NCBI GenBank assembly: GCA_023434425.1
Contig: JAEYSS010000170.1
Coordinates: 1-19,162 of the forward strand
From: Pseudomonadota bacterium
GTDB taxonomy: Bacteria; Pseudomonadota; Alphaproteobacteria; Ferrovibrionales; Ferrovibrionaceae
Direction of reading: 5' to 3'
DNA length: 19,162 nucleotides
Part shown: positions 1 to 7,004 of the stretch, piece after piece
Position numbering within the stretch: position 1 is the first letter of the stretch
Layout: every line of letters starts with the position of its first letter
Notes under the pieces: generated by a model
The model's input: only the letters and a program-made list of their open reading frames with translations
Database searches by the model: none
Told to the model about the DNA's origin: nothing
Program-made: the position numbers and the translations under genes

Positions 1-49
<49 letters not shown>

Positions 50-87
50 ACACGGGTATCAGCAAGATACCGTCGCTGCGGCCTTTA

Positions 88-167
88 TTCCGCAACGGCG
101 CGCGGTTATAGACAAATTCCCCCGCCCTGTCCATATCAGGGCGGAACAAATTTATCCCGTTGCGGAA
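88..167. repeat. Nested inverted repeats around the tRNA-Phe promoter
   Basis: The outer pair is TTCCGCAACGG (88-98) and its exact reverse complement CCGTTGCGGAA (157-167), 11 bp each, 58 bp apart. Inside it lies an 8-bp hairpin, CCGCCCTG (122-129) and CAGGGCGG (137-144), with a 7-nt centre; it overlaps the -35 box of the tRNA promoter. The outer right arm ends 12 bases before the ATPase gene start at 180. These could be regulator sites, RNA structure in a transcript reading toward the ABC genes, or chance. No function is assigned. Confidence 0.6.
105..133 (-). promoter_or_regulatory. Sigma-70-type promoter of tRNA-Phe
   Basis: On the minus strand there is a -35 box TGGACA (complement of 128-133) and a -10 box TATAAC (complement of 105-110), separated by exactly 17 bp. 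Each box matches the consensus at five of six positions. The bases just after the -10 are very GC-rich (CGCGCG), the kind of discriminator known from stringently controlled stable-RNA promoters. This implies a start near base 98 and a leader of about 50 nt before the mature tRNA. Boxes and spacing are seen directly; stringent control is inferred. Confidence 0.7.
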
Positions 168-179
168 ATACTTTAGCTC

Positions 180-980
180 ATGTCACCCACTCCCGGAAAC
201 GATGCCGAAGCCGGCGCGGCGATTGTCGTGGCCGGCCTCGCCAAAACCTATGGCGAGGGCGAGAAGACCGTGCATGCCGTGGCCGGGATCGACTTCGCCG
301 TGCCGGCCGGCAGCGTGACGGCGTTACTGGGCGGCAACGGCGCCGGCAAGACCACCACCATTGCCATGCTGCTCGGCCTGCTGAAACCCACGGCGGGCAG
401 CATCCGCATCCTCGACACCGACATGCTGCGCGACCGGCATCATGTGCTGCCGCGGCTGAATTTCTCCTCACCCTATGTCGACCTGCCGCATCGCCTGACC
501 GTGCGGCAGAATCTACTGGTCTTCGCCGGACTCTATGCGGTGCCGCAGGCCGGCAAGCGTATCGCACAGCTCGCCGAGGAACTGGATTTCGCCACCTTGC
601 TGGATCGTCCGGCCGGTGCGCTGTCGGCGGGGCAGAAGACGCGCGTGGCGCTGGCCAAGGCGCTGATCAACCAGCCGGACGTGCTGCTGCTGGATGAGCC
701 GACCGCGTCGCTCGATCCCGATACCGCCGACTGGGTGCGCAGTCTGCTGGAAAAATATCGCGCCGAGCGCGGCGTCACCATCCTGCTCGCCTCGCATAAC
801 ATGGGCGAGGTCGAGCGGCTCTGCGACCAGGTGCTGATGATGAAGCAGGGCCGCATCGTCGATCGTGGCACCGCGCCGCAGCTGGTGGCGAAATACGGCC
901 GGCAAAATCTGGAGCAGGTTTTCCTCGATATCGCGCGCGGCCAGGGCAAGGCCGCCGAGCTGGAAGGGCTGCCGGCATGA
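180..980 (+). CDS. ABC-2 type exporter, ATP-binding protein
   Basis: This 266-residue protein is the nucleotide-binding subunit of a transporter with the permease encoded next. It hydrolyses ATP on the cytoplasmic side of the inner membrane. Visible motifs are Walker A GGNGAGKT (51-58), signature LSAGQ (148-152), Walker B VLLLDEP (168-174) and the H-loop histidine in ASHN (H206). Where a Q-loop glutamine is expected the sequence reads NFSSPY (94-99). I have seen that form in this exporter subgroup, so I do not take it as damage. The ATG at 180 has only a weak GGAAA-like ribosome site. The stop overlaps the permease start (ATGA, 977-980), implying translational coupling. The family resembles DrrA/YadG-type drug or polysaccharide exporters; the substrate cannot be told from sequence. 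Confidence 0.93.
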   Translation: MSPTPGNDAEAGAAIVVAGLAKTYGEGEKTVHAVAGIDFAVPAGSVTALLGGNGAGKTTTIAMLLGLLKPTAGSIRILDTDMLRDRHHVLPRLNFSSPYVDLPHRLTVRQNLLVFAGLYAVPQAGKRIAQLAEELDFATLLDRPAGALSAGQKTRVALAKALINQPDVLLLDEPTASLDPDTADWVRSLLEKYRAERGVTILLASHNMGEVERLCDQVLMMKQGRIVDRGTAPQLVAKYGRQNLEQVFLDIARGQGKAAELEGLPA

Positions 981-1804
981 TGCAGGATGCCAGCTATCTC
1001 GCTGCAATGGGCTGCAGCCTGCAGCGCATCTTCGCCATGCTGCGCCGGCACTGGTATCTGCTGGCGGGATCCTGGACCCGCATCGTCGAGCTGATCTACT
1101 GGCCGGCCGTGCAGATGATCATGTGGGGCTTCCTCACCCAGTTCCTGGCCAGCAAGACCTCCTATGTGGCGCAGGCCTTCGGCGTCTTCCTCGCCGGCAT
1201 GATGCTGTGGGATTCGATGTTCCGCGTGCAGCTTGGCGTGGCGATTTCCTTCCTGGAGGAAATGTGGTCGCGCAATCTGGGCAACCTGTTCGTCAGCCCG
1301 CTGCGACCCGGCGAATTCGCCACCTCCGTGCTGCTGATGGGGCTGCTGCGCACGCTGGTCGGCATGATCCCGGTCAGCCTCATGGCCTGGATCTTTTTCG
1401 ACTTCTCGGTCTACGGCATGGGACTGGCGCTGGCCGGCTTCTTCTTCAGCCTGGTCATGTTCGGCTGGGCTATCGGCATCGCCGTCTGCGGCCTGATCAT
1501 GCGCCATGGCCTGGGCGCCGAAAGCGCCGCCTGGGGCGCCATGTTCCTGATCCTGCCGGTGGCGGCGGTCTATTATCCGGTGACGGTGCTGCCGGGCTGG
1601 CTGCAGGCGATCGCCTGGTCGCTGCCACCGGCCTATGTCTTCGAGGGCATGCGCGCCCTGCTGGTGGACGGCGTGCTGCGCAGCGATCTGCTGATCGGCG
1701 CCTTCGCGCTGAATCTTCTGTATCTCGCGCTCGGCTTCTGGGCCTTCCTGGCCTTCTTCGAGGCGGCCCGCCGCCGCGGCCAGCTACTGGGCCAGGGGGA
1801 GTGA
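977..1804 (+). CDS. ABC-2 type exporter, permease
   Basis: This is a 275-residue integral membrane protein. About six hydrophobic stretches are visible, near residues 40-58, 65-80, 110-135, 140-168, 185-205 and 235-260. It has the layout of the ABC-2 permease family, which forms the membrane pore for the ATPase encoded just upstream. The start ATG (977) overlaps the ATPase stop; the next codon is also ATG (980), so the true start may be one residue later. Its last 21 bp overlap the end of a convergent gene on the minus strand. There is no nearby regulator or outer-membrane partner to hint at the substrate. The pairing and family are confident; the exported molecule is unknown. Confidence 0.92.
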   Translation: MMQDASYLAAMGCSLQRIFAMLRRHWYLLAGSWTRIVELIYWPAVQMIMWGFLTQFLASKTSYVAQAFGVFLAGMMLWDSMFRVQLGVAISFLEEMWSRNLGNLFVSPLRPGEFATSVLLMGLLRTLVGMIPVSLMAWIFFDFSVYGMGLALAGFFFSLVMFGWAIGIAVCGLIMRHGLGAESAAWGAMFLILPVAAVYYPVTVLPGWLQAIAWSLPPAYVFEGMRALLVDGVLRSDLLIGAFALNLLYLALGFWAFLAFFEAARRRGQLLGQGE

Positions 1805-2218
1805 AGCCAGGGCGAGTAAAGCGACGCCTTCCGTCATCAGCCGGCCCAGCAGTCGGCCGGGCAGCAGCGTCAGCAGCCCCGGCAGCACCAGCCCGCTGAA
1901 GAACAGGATCTGCATGGCGCGGCGATGGGTATTCACCCGTCCATTGCGGATCGCATAGATCGCCGCCGGCACCGAAACCAGCACCACCACGCTGAGGATA
2001 TGGATCGGGCTGAAGCCGCCGTCCCTCAGGCCGGTGATCCAGAAGGAGCTGACCGCGGCCATCAGCATCAGCACGACCCAGAGCCAGCCGAACAGCCGGT
2101 GCGACCGGGTGCCCTTGCGGCGAATCAGCATGAAGGCGCCCAGCGCCAATGCCAGAATTGTGGCGGCAAGATGGATATGGACCGCCGGACCAGCTGCCAT
2201 GAGCGGATTTAAATTCAT
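1784..2218 (-). CDS. DUF2306-type small membrane protein
   Basis: This is a 144-residue protein with four likely transmembrane helices, roughly residues 14-31, 41-60, 71-90 and 103-124. Conserved-looking histidines lie at the membrane edges (HIHLAAT, HRLFGW, HILSV, NTHRRAM). The pattern matches my memory of the DUF2306 predicted membrane family, whose function is unknown. I start it at the ATG at 2218. An in-frame TTG at 2245 would add nine residues but is less likely, and the purine-rich stretch before 2218 can serve as ribosome site. It converges on the ABC permease gene and overlaps it by 21 bp. It is divergent from chvI, sharing the 2219-2354 intergenic region. Confidence 0.75.
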   Translation of the reverse strand: MNLNPLMAAGPAVHIHLAATILALALGAFMLIRRKGTRSHRLFGWLWVVLMLMAAVSSFWITGLRDGGFSPIHILSVVVLVSVPAAIYAIRNGRVNTHRRAMQILFFSGLVLPGLLTLLPGRLLGRLMTEGVALLALASLPLAQ

Positions 2219-2277
2219 GGCCCGACCCTGCCCCGCCCCCTGCAAACCGGCCAGCGCCTTGCTATATTGATGTGACA

Positions 2278-2296
2278 GTGATCACCGGTTTTCCGG
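2278..2296. promoter_or_regulatory. Adjacent palindromes in the chvI upstream region
   Basis: The 136-bp gap between the divergent DUF2306 gene and chvI holds a perfect 8-bp palindrome GTGATCAC (2278-2285). It runs into CCGGTTTTCCGG (2285-2296), a 4-bp stem with a TTTT loop. Such sites could be operators or RNA structure in the chvI leader, but both are short enough to arise by chance. I could not assign convincing -35/-10 boxes for either gene here. A clear ribosome site AAGGA (2344-2348) precedes chvI. Confidence 0.3.
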
Positions 2297-2354
2297 CACT
2301 TTCACGCGACTTGGCCGTTATCACCCGACTGCCACCCTATTCTAAGGACTGCCC

Positions 2355-3062
2355 GTGAGCGCGACGATTGCCCTGGTCGATGACGACCGCAACATCCTGA
2401 CTTCCGTTTCGATTGCCCTCGAAGCCGAAGGTTACAAGGTGCGCACCTATAACGACGGCGCCGAGGCGCTGCGCCACCTGACGCAGCAGATGCCCGACCT
2501 CGTCATCCTCGATATCAAGATGCCGCGGCTGGATGGCATGGAGACACTGAGCCGCCTGCGCCGCGTCAGCCAGGTGCCGGTGATCTTCCTCACCTCCAAG
2601 GACGAGGAGATCGACGAGGTGCTCGGCCTGAAGATGGGCGCCGACGATTACATCACCAAGCCGTTCAGCCAGCGCCTGCTGATCGAACGCATCAAGGCGG
2701 TGCTGCGCCGCGCCGAGGCCAACCGCCCGGGCGCGGAGGAAACCTCCTCCGACAAGCTGGTGGTGCGCGGTGCGCTGACGCTCGATCCGGCGCGACATCG
2801 CTGCACCTGGAACGGCCAGGAAGTGGTGCTCACCGTCACTGAGTTCCTGCTGCTGGATGCCCTGGCGCAGCGGCCCGGCCACGTGAAGAACCGCGACCAG
2901 CTGATGGATGCGGCCTATGACGACAACGTCTATGTCGACGACCGCACCATCGACAGCCACATCAAGCGGCTGCGCAAGAAGTTCAAGATGGTGGATGACA
3001 GCTTCGATTCCATCGAAACCCTGTATGGCGTCGGCTATCGCTTCAAGGAGCAGGCGGCCTAA
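2355..3062 (+). CDS. chvI: Two-component response regulator ChvI
   Basis: This is a 235-residue OmpR/PhoB-class regulator. The receiver domain (about 1-120) has the acidic pocket D9-D11, phospho-acceptor D53 (ILDIKMP), T80 and K102 (ITKPF). The winged-helix DNA-binding domain (about 133-232) ends in the typical TIDSHIKRLRKKF and GVGYRF motifs. It starts with GTG at 2355, preceded by AAGGA six bases upstream. In alphaproteobacteria ChvI, phosphorylated by ChvG, controls envelope, exopolysaccharide and acid or host-associated genes. The partner kinase follows after 45 bp, and the HPr-kinase cluster comes next, as is usual for ChvI. The identity rests on the receiver sequence and on this gene order. 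pckA, often adjacent upstream in rhizobia, is absent here. Confidence 0.93.
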   Translation: MSATIALVDDDRNILTSVSIALEAEGYKVRTYNDGAEALRHLTQQMPDLVILDIKMPRLDGMETLSRLRRVSQVPVIFLTSKDEEIDEVLGLKMGADDYITKPFSQRLLIERIKAVLRRAEANRPGAEETSSDKLVVRGALTLDPARHRCTWNGQEVVLTVTEFLLLDALAQRPGHVKNRDQLMDAAYDDNVYVDDRTIDSHIKRLRKKFKMVDDSFDSIETLYGVGYRFKEQAA

Positions 3063-3107
3063 GCAGCGCAGCGGCGCCGGAGGGATATTCGGGATGGAGG
3101 GCAGGCG

Positions 3108-4715
3108 GTGAGCGATCCGTCTCCGCGCCGGCGGCTGATGTCGCCGCTGACGCGCCGCATCCTGCTGATCAATCTGGCGGCGCCGATCGCCCTGGTGCTG
3201 GCCTTCTTCTACCTCGACCAGTTCCGCCTCAGCCTGATCGACACGCGGCTGACCGCCCTGCGCTACGAGGCCGGACTGATCGCCGGCGCGCTGGGTGAAG
3301 TCGCCATCAGCCCGTCAGAATTCAGCCCCGCGCTGGAGCCGGAACTGGCGCGCCAGCTGCTGCGCCGCCTGTCGGCGCAGTCGAGCGCGCGGGCGCGGCT
3401 GTTCGATGCCGAGGGCGAGATGATCGCCGACAGCCGGCTGCTGCTGGCCGCCGGCCGCGGCGTGGTGACGCGCCAGCTGCCACCGCCGAATATCGACACG
3501 CCCTGGGAACAGGCGCTGATCGGTCTTTACGACCGGATCAACGCCCTGTTCATGACCACGCTCAACCTGCCGAAATATGTCGAGCTGCCATTCACCCATG
3601 CCAACGATTATCCCGAAGCCCGCGGCGCGCTGACCGGCGAGGAAAGCGACCAGCTGCGCGACCTGGCCGATGGCCGCATCATGCTGTCGGTCGCCGTGCC
3701 GGTGCAGGGCCTGCGCAAGGTCGTCGGCGCCCTCCTGCTGAATGTCGACAGCGCCGAACTCGATGCCCGGGTGCGCGAGGAACGTCTCGGCGTGTTGAAG
3801 GTGTTCGCCGCCGTGCTGGGCTTCACCGTGCTGGCCTCGCTTTATCTGGCCGGCGTCATCGTGCGGCCGATCCATCGCCTGGCCGAGGCCGCCGAACGCA
3901 TCCGCGCCGCCAAGGGCCGCATCGCGCATCTGTCGCTGCCGGATTACTCGCAGCGCGAGGACGAAATCGGCGACCTGTCCAGCGTGCTGCGCGCCATGAC
4001 TGCGGCATTGTCGCAGCGACTGGATGCCATCGAGCGTTTCGCCGCCGATGTGTCGCATGAGATCAAGAACCCGCTCACCTCGCTGCGCAGCGCCATGGAG
4101 ACTTTCCAGCGCACGGAGAAAACGGAGCTGCGCGAGCGGCTGCTGGCGGTGATGCAGGATGACGTGCGCCGCATGGACCGCCTGATCACCGATATTTCCG
4201 GCGCCTCGCGGCTGGATGCCGAACTGGCGCGCAGCGAGGCCGAGCCGATCGACATCGCCGCCATGCTGCAGTCGGTGGTGGAGACCTATGCCGCGCGCCT
4301 GTCCGGGACCGGACCCAGGATCGAGCTGGTGCGGATCGAACCGGGCCCGTATCTGACCGCCGGCTTCGAAGGCCGGCTGGGCCAGGTGGCGCGCAATCTG
4401 ATCGACAATGCGATTTCCTTCAGCCCGCCGCACGGCCGCATCGTGGTGACGGTGAAACGCGAACCGCGCCATGTGATGTTCAGCGTCGCCGATGACGGAC
4501 CGGGCATTCCGCCGGAGAACCTGGAATCGATTTTCGAGCGTTTCTACAGCGAGCGACCGGCGAGTGAGGCTTTCGGCCTGCATTCCGGCCTTGGTCTTTC
4601 GATTGCCCGCCAGGTCGTGCAGTCGCTCGGCGGCGAGATCCATGCCGAGAACCGCGACGCCGACCCGGCCGACGGACAAGCGGGTGCCCGCTTCGTGGTG
4701 CGGCTGCCGCTTTAG
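3108..4715 (+). CDS. chvG: Sensor histidine kinase ChvG
   Basis: This is a 535-residue inner-membrane kinase. TM1 spans about 18-36, a periplasmic sensor region about 37-226, and TM2 about 229-252. HAMP follows (about 252-305), then a dimerisation/phosphotransfer domain with H317 in SHEIKNPL and an ATPase domain. The ATPase domain has the N-box ARNLIDNA (428-435), G1 DDGPGI (462-467), the F-box region and G2 GLGLSI (494-499), all intact. It starts with GTG at 3108, with GGAGG at 3096-3100 seven bases upstream. It phosphorylates ChvI encoded just before it. In rhizobia the periplasmic ExoR protein restrains this kinase; no exoR is seen here. The length and layout fit the ChvG/ExoS family. No terminator is evident after it, and the hprK cluster begins 82 bp downstream. 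Confidence 0.93.
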   Translation: MSDPSPRRRLMSPLTRRILLINLAAPIALVLAFFYLDQFRLSLIDTRLTALRYEAGLIAGALGEVAISPSEFSPALEPELARQLLRRLSAQSSARARLFDAEGEMIADSRLLLAAGRGVVTRQLPPPNIDTPWEQALIGLYDRINALFMTTLNLPKYVELPFTHANDYPEARGALTGEESDQLRDLADGRIMLSVAVPVQGLRKVVGALLLNVDSAELDARVREERLGVLKVFAAVLGFTVLASLYLAGVIVRPIHRLAEAAERIRAAKGRIAHLSLPDYSQREDEIGDLSSVLRAMTAALSQRLDAIERFAADVSHEIKNPLTSLRSAMETFQRTEKTELRERLLAVMQDDVRRMDRLITDISGASRLDAELARSEAEPIDIAAMLQSVVETYAARLSGTGPRIELVRIEPGPYLTAGFEGRLGQVARNLIDNAISFSPPHGRIVVTVKREPRHVMFSVADDGPGIPPENLESIFERFYSERPASEAFGLHSGLGLSIARQVVQSLGGEIHAENRDADPADGQAGARFVVRLPL

Positions 4716-4797
4716 ACGGCACAACGTTAACCAAACGCGGCGACATCACCGCAGCATGTATTGACTCCGTCCGGAGCCCCCGGCAGGCTGCGCGCCC

Positions 4798-5286
4798 ATG
4801 CTCACCATCCATGCAAGCTGTGTGTCGGTTGATGACGTCGCGATACTGCTGCGCGGCCCGTCCGGCGCCGGCAAATCCGACCTTGCGCTGCGCCTGCTTG
4901 AGGCCGGCGCGGTTCTGATCGCGGATGACCGGACCTGCCTGCGGCATGTCGACGGCGAACTGATCGCCAGCGCGCCGGAGCGGCTGCGCGGCCTGCTGGA
5001 AATTCGCGGCATCGGCCCGGTGCGGGTGTCGGCAGCACCGCCCGCGCCCGTAGAACTGATCATCGACCTGGTGCCGCTGCAGGACGTGCCGCGCCTGCCC
5101 GAGCCGCGTCACGAAACCATTCTCGATGTCACGCTGCCCTGCCTGTCGCTGCATGCCTTCGAGGCGAGTGCCGCGATCAAGGCGGTGTGGGCCCTGACGC
5201 GTGCCATCGAGGACCGGCTGTTCGAACCCGATGAGATCGCGGCGGCAAGCGGCACTGTCACCGAACTTTTCAAGCGCAAAGCCTGA
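4798..5286 (+). CDS. hprK: HPr kinase/phosphorylase, short alphaproteobacterial form
   Basis: This 162-residue protein phosphorylates HPr on a regulatory serine using ATP, and reverses the reaction with phosphate. It has the P-loop GPSGAGKS (20-27), the downstream acidic pair DD (43-44) and the family signature EIRGIGPV (68-75). It corresponds to the C-terminal catalytic domain only. Firmicute HprK is about 310 residues with an extra N-terminal domain, and the short form is normal for this class. An in-frame stop at 4762-4764 makes the ATG at 4798 the first ATG start. No strong ribosome site is visible. rapZ starts 3 bp after its stop. Its likely substrate is the HPr at 6675-6974 (S57 there). 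Confidence 0.93.
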   Translation: MLTIHASCVSVDDVAILLRGPSGAGKSDLALRLLEAGAVLIADDRTCLRHVDGELIASAPERLRGLLEIRGIGPVRVSAAPPAPVELIIDLVPLQDVPRLPEPRHETILDVTLPCLSLHAFEASAAIKAVWALTRAIEDRLFEPDEIAAASGTVTELFKRKA

Positions 5287-5289
5287 CAC

Positions 5290-6183
5290 ATGACCGCCGA
5301 CGCGCCGATCCGTTTCGTTGTCGTCAGCGGCCTGTCCGGCGCCGGCAAATCCACCGCGCTCAAACTGCTGGAAGACCATGGTTACGAGGCGGTCGACAAC
5401 CTGCCGCTGGCGCTGCTGCGCCGGCTCGCCGCCGCCGACGATGCCGACAGCGGCGGCGCCCAGCCGCGCCGACCCATCGCGGTCGGCATCGACAGCCGCA
5501 CTCGCGACTTTCAGCCGGACCAGCTGATCGCCCTGCTCGGCGAGCTGCGCCAGCGCGACGACCTCGCCGTGCAGCTGCTGTATTTCGACTGCGAGGACGA
5601 CGTGCTGCTGAAGCGCTTCACGGCGACGCGCCGGCGGCACCCGCTGGCCAGCGACCGCCCGATTGCCGACGGCATCGCCGCCGAACGGCGGCTGATGCTG
5701 CCGCTGCGCGCGGCGGCCGATCTGGTGATTGACACCTCGACGGCGGCATTGCCGGAATTCCGCCAGGCCCTGGCAGCGCAATTCGCGCTGGACGCGCTGC
5801 CTGGCCTCAGTATCATGGTGCTCTCGTTTTCCTACAAACTCGGCCTGCCGCGCGAGGCGGATCTGGTGTTCGATGTGCGCTTCCTGCGCAACCCCCATTA
5901 TGACGACGCCCTGCGTCCGCATACCGGCGACAATCCGGCCGTCGCCGCCTATGTCGGCGCCGATCCCGGCTATGCCGATTTCTTCGGACGGCTGCGCGAC
6001 ATGATCGACGCGCTGCTGCCGCGCTACACCGAGGAAGGCAAGCGCTACCTCACCATCGCAATCGGTTGCACAGGCGGCCGCCACCGTTCCGTTGTGGTTG
6101 CCGAGGCACTCGGCAAGCACTTGCGCGAGGCCGGCCAACGTGTCGATATCCGTCATCGCGACCGCGATCTGGCCCCAGTCTGA
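5290..6183 (+). CDS. rapZ: RapZ family nucleotide-binding protein
   Basis: This 297-residue protein carries Walker A GLSGAGKS (14-21), the downstream VDNLP motif (35-39) and the conserved block SFSYKLGLPREADLVFDVRF (179-198). The C-terminal GCTGGRHRS signature (259-267) completes the RapZ/YvcJ pattern. In E. coli, RapZ is an RNA-binding adaptor for RNase E that tunes glucosamine-6-phosphate synthase via small RNAs. In alphaproteobacteria its RNA partner is not established to my knowledge, though it regularly sits with hprK and EIIA, pointing to PTS-linked regulation. It begins 3 bp after hprK and is surely in the same operon. Its length matches the family (about 280-300). Confidence 0.93.
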   Translation: MTADAPIRFVVVSGLSGAGKSTALKLLEDHGYEAVDNLPLALLRRLAAADDADSGGAQPRRPIAVGIDSRTRDFQPDQLIALLGELRQRDDLAVQLLYFDCEDDVLLKRFTATRRRHPLASDRPIADGIAAERRLMLPLRAAADLVIDTSTAALPEFRQALAAQFALDALPGLSIMVLSFSYKLGLPREADLVFDVRFLRNPHYDDALRPHTGDNPAVAAYVGADPGYADFFGRLRDMIDALLPRYTEEGKRYLTIAIGCTGGRHRSVVVAEALGKHLREAGQRVDIRHRDRDLAPV

Positions 6184-6267
6184 CCCATGGCCAGAGCCGC
6201 CGTTGTCGAGGAAGCTTCACCATATGACCTGCCACAAGATCGCCAATCACGAGATCGATAGCGTCCC

Positions 6268-6678
6268 ATGATCGGTATTGTCGTCGTCACCCATGGCCGC
6301 CTCGCCGAGGAATTCATTCATGCCACCGAGCATGTGGTGGGGCCGCAGAAGAATATGCGCGCCGTCTGCATCGGTCCGGATGACGACATGGAACAGCGCC
6401 GGCAGGATATCCTGGCCGCCGTCGCCGCCGTCGAGGCCGGCAGGGGCGTGATCGTTCTGACCGACATGTTCGGCGGCACGCCGTCCAATCTCGCGATCTC
6501 GATCATGGACCAGGCCAGGGTGGAAGTGATCGCCGGCGTCAATCTGCCGATGCTGATCAAGCTGGCCAGCGTGCGCGGCAAGTCCGAGATGGCTGCCGCC
6601 GTCAGCGCCGGTCAGGAAGCTGGCCGCAAATACATCAATGTCGCCTCCAAGCTGCTGGCCGGCGAGTCGGCCGAATGA
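6268..6678 (+). CDS. PTS EIIA component, mannose/fructose family
   Basis: This is a 136-residue single-domain EIIA of the mannose (EIIAMan, ManX) fold. The phospho-acceptor is H9 in IVVVTHG, with the typical DMFGGTPSN motif about 55 residues later. It accepts phosphate from HPr. No EIIB, EIIC or EIID partners are encoded here, so it is probably a regulatory rather than sugar-transporting component, as known for this cluster in alphaproteobacteria. An in-frame TAG at 6259-6261 leaves the ATG at 6268 as the first start, yet there is no obvious ribosome site in front of it. The 84-bp gap after rapZ is the longest within this cluster. Its stop overlaps the HPr start by ATGA (6675-6678). Confidence 0.9.
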   Translation: MIGIVVVTHGRLAEEFIHATEHVVGPQKNMRAVCIGPDDDMEQRRQDILAAVAAVEAGRGVIVLTDMFGGTPSNLAISIMDQARVEVIAGVNLPMLIKLASVRGKSEMAAAVSAGQEAGRKYINVASKLLAGESAE

Positions 6679-6974
6679 ACGAGACGGCATCGAAAGACGC
6701 GTCACTCCAGCGCAGCGTCACCATCCCGAACCAGCGCGGCCTGCATGCCCGTGCGGCGGCCAAGTTCGTCCAGGTGGTGGCACGCTTCCCCCAGGCCAAA
6801 ATCCAGGTTTCCAAGGACGGCCAGACCGTGAACGGGGAATCGATCATGGGTCTGATGATGCTGGCCGGCACCCAGGGCTCCAGCATCGAGATCACCGCCT
6901 CCGGCGCCGAGGCCGTGGCGGCCATGGAGGCCCTGGTGACCCTGATCGAGGGCAAGTTCGGCGAAGCGGAGTAA
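6675..6974 (+). CDS. HPr phosphocarrier protein
   Basis: This 99-residue HPr-family carrier has active histidine H24 in RGLHARAAAKF. The regulatory serine S57 in VNGESIMGLMML is the site modified by HPr kinase in this family. About ten residues extend ahead of the usual HPr N-terminus. It relays phosphate from enzyme I (not encoded in this window) to EIIA, whose gene overlaps it by 4 bp. Together with hprK it forms a regulatory phosphorelay of the PTS-Ntr type. It could be called ptsH or ptsO; I leave the symbol blank because the sequence alone does not settle it. A convergent lipoprotein gene ends 30 bp downstream with no clear terminator between them. Confidence 0.93.
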   Translation: MNETASKDASLQRSVTIPNQRGLHARAAAKFVQVVARFPQAKIQVSKDGQTVNGESIMGLMMLAGTQGSSIEITASGAEAVAAMEALVTLIEGKFGEAE

Positions 6975-7004
6975 TCCGGTCCGCCGAAGGGCCGAAGCGC
7001 TCGC

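Noticed and set aside
94..99. Apparent loss of the Q-loop glutamine in the ABC ATPase (residue numbers of that protein)
   Set aside because: The NFSSPYVDLP form is one I recall as shared by this exporter subgroup, so it is not a sign of inactivation.
3315..4724. Long minus-strand open frame opposite chvG (469 codons)
   Set aside because: It fully mirrors the coding sequence of an intact ChvG and shows the same shadow composition; no signal, motif or ribosome site supports it.
4480..6156. Long open frame (558 codons) on the minus strand opposite hprK and rapZ
   Set aside because: It is antisense to two well-supported genes, has low-complexity composition rich in Arg, Gln, Ala and His, no recognisable domain, and is explained by GC-rich codon bias.
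6187..6261. A 24-codon open frame in the rapZ-EIIA gap
   Set aside because: It begins ATG and ends TAG, but has no ribosome site and nothing distinctive in its sequence. It is too short to support without conservation data.
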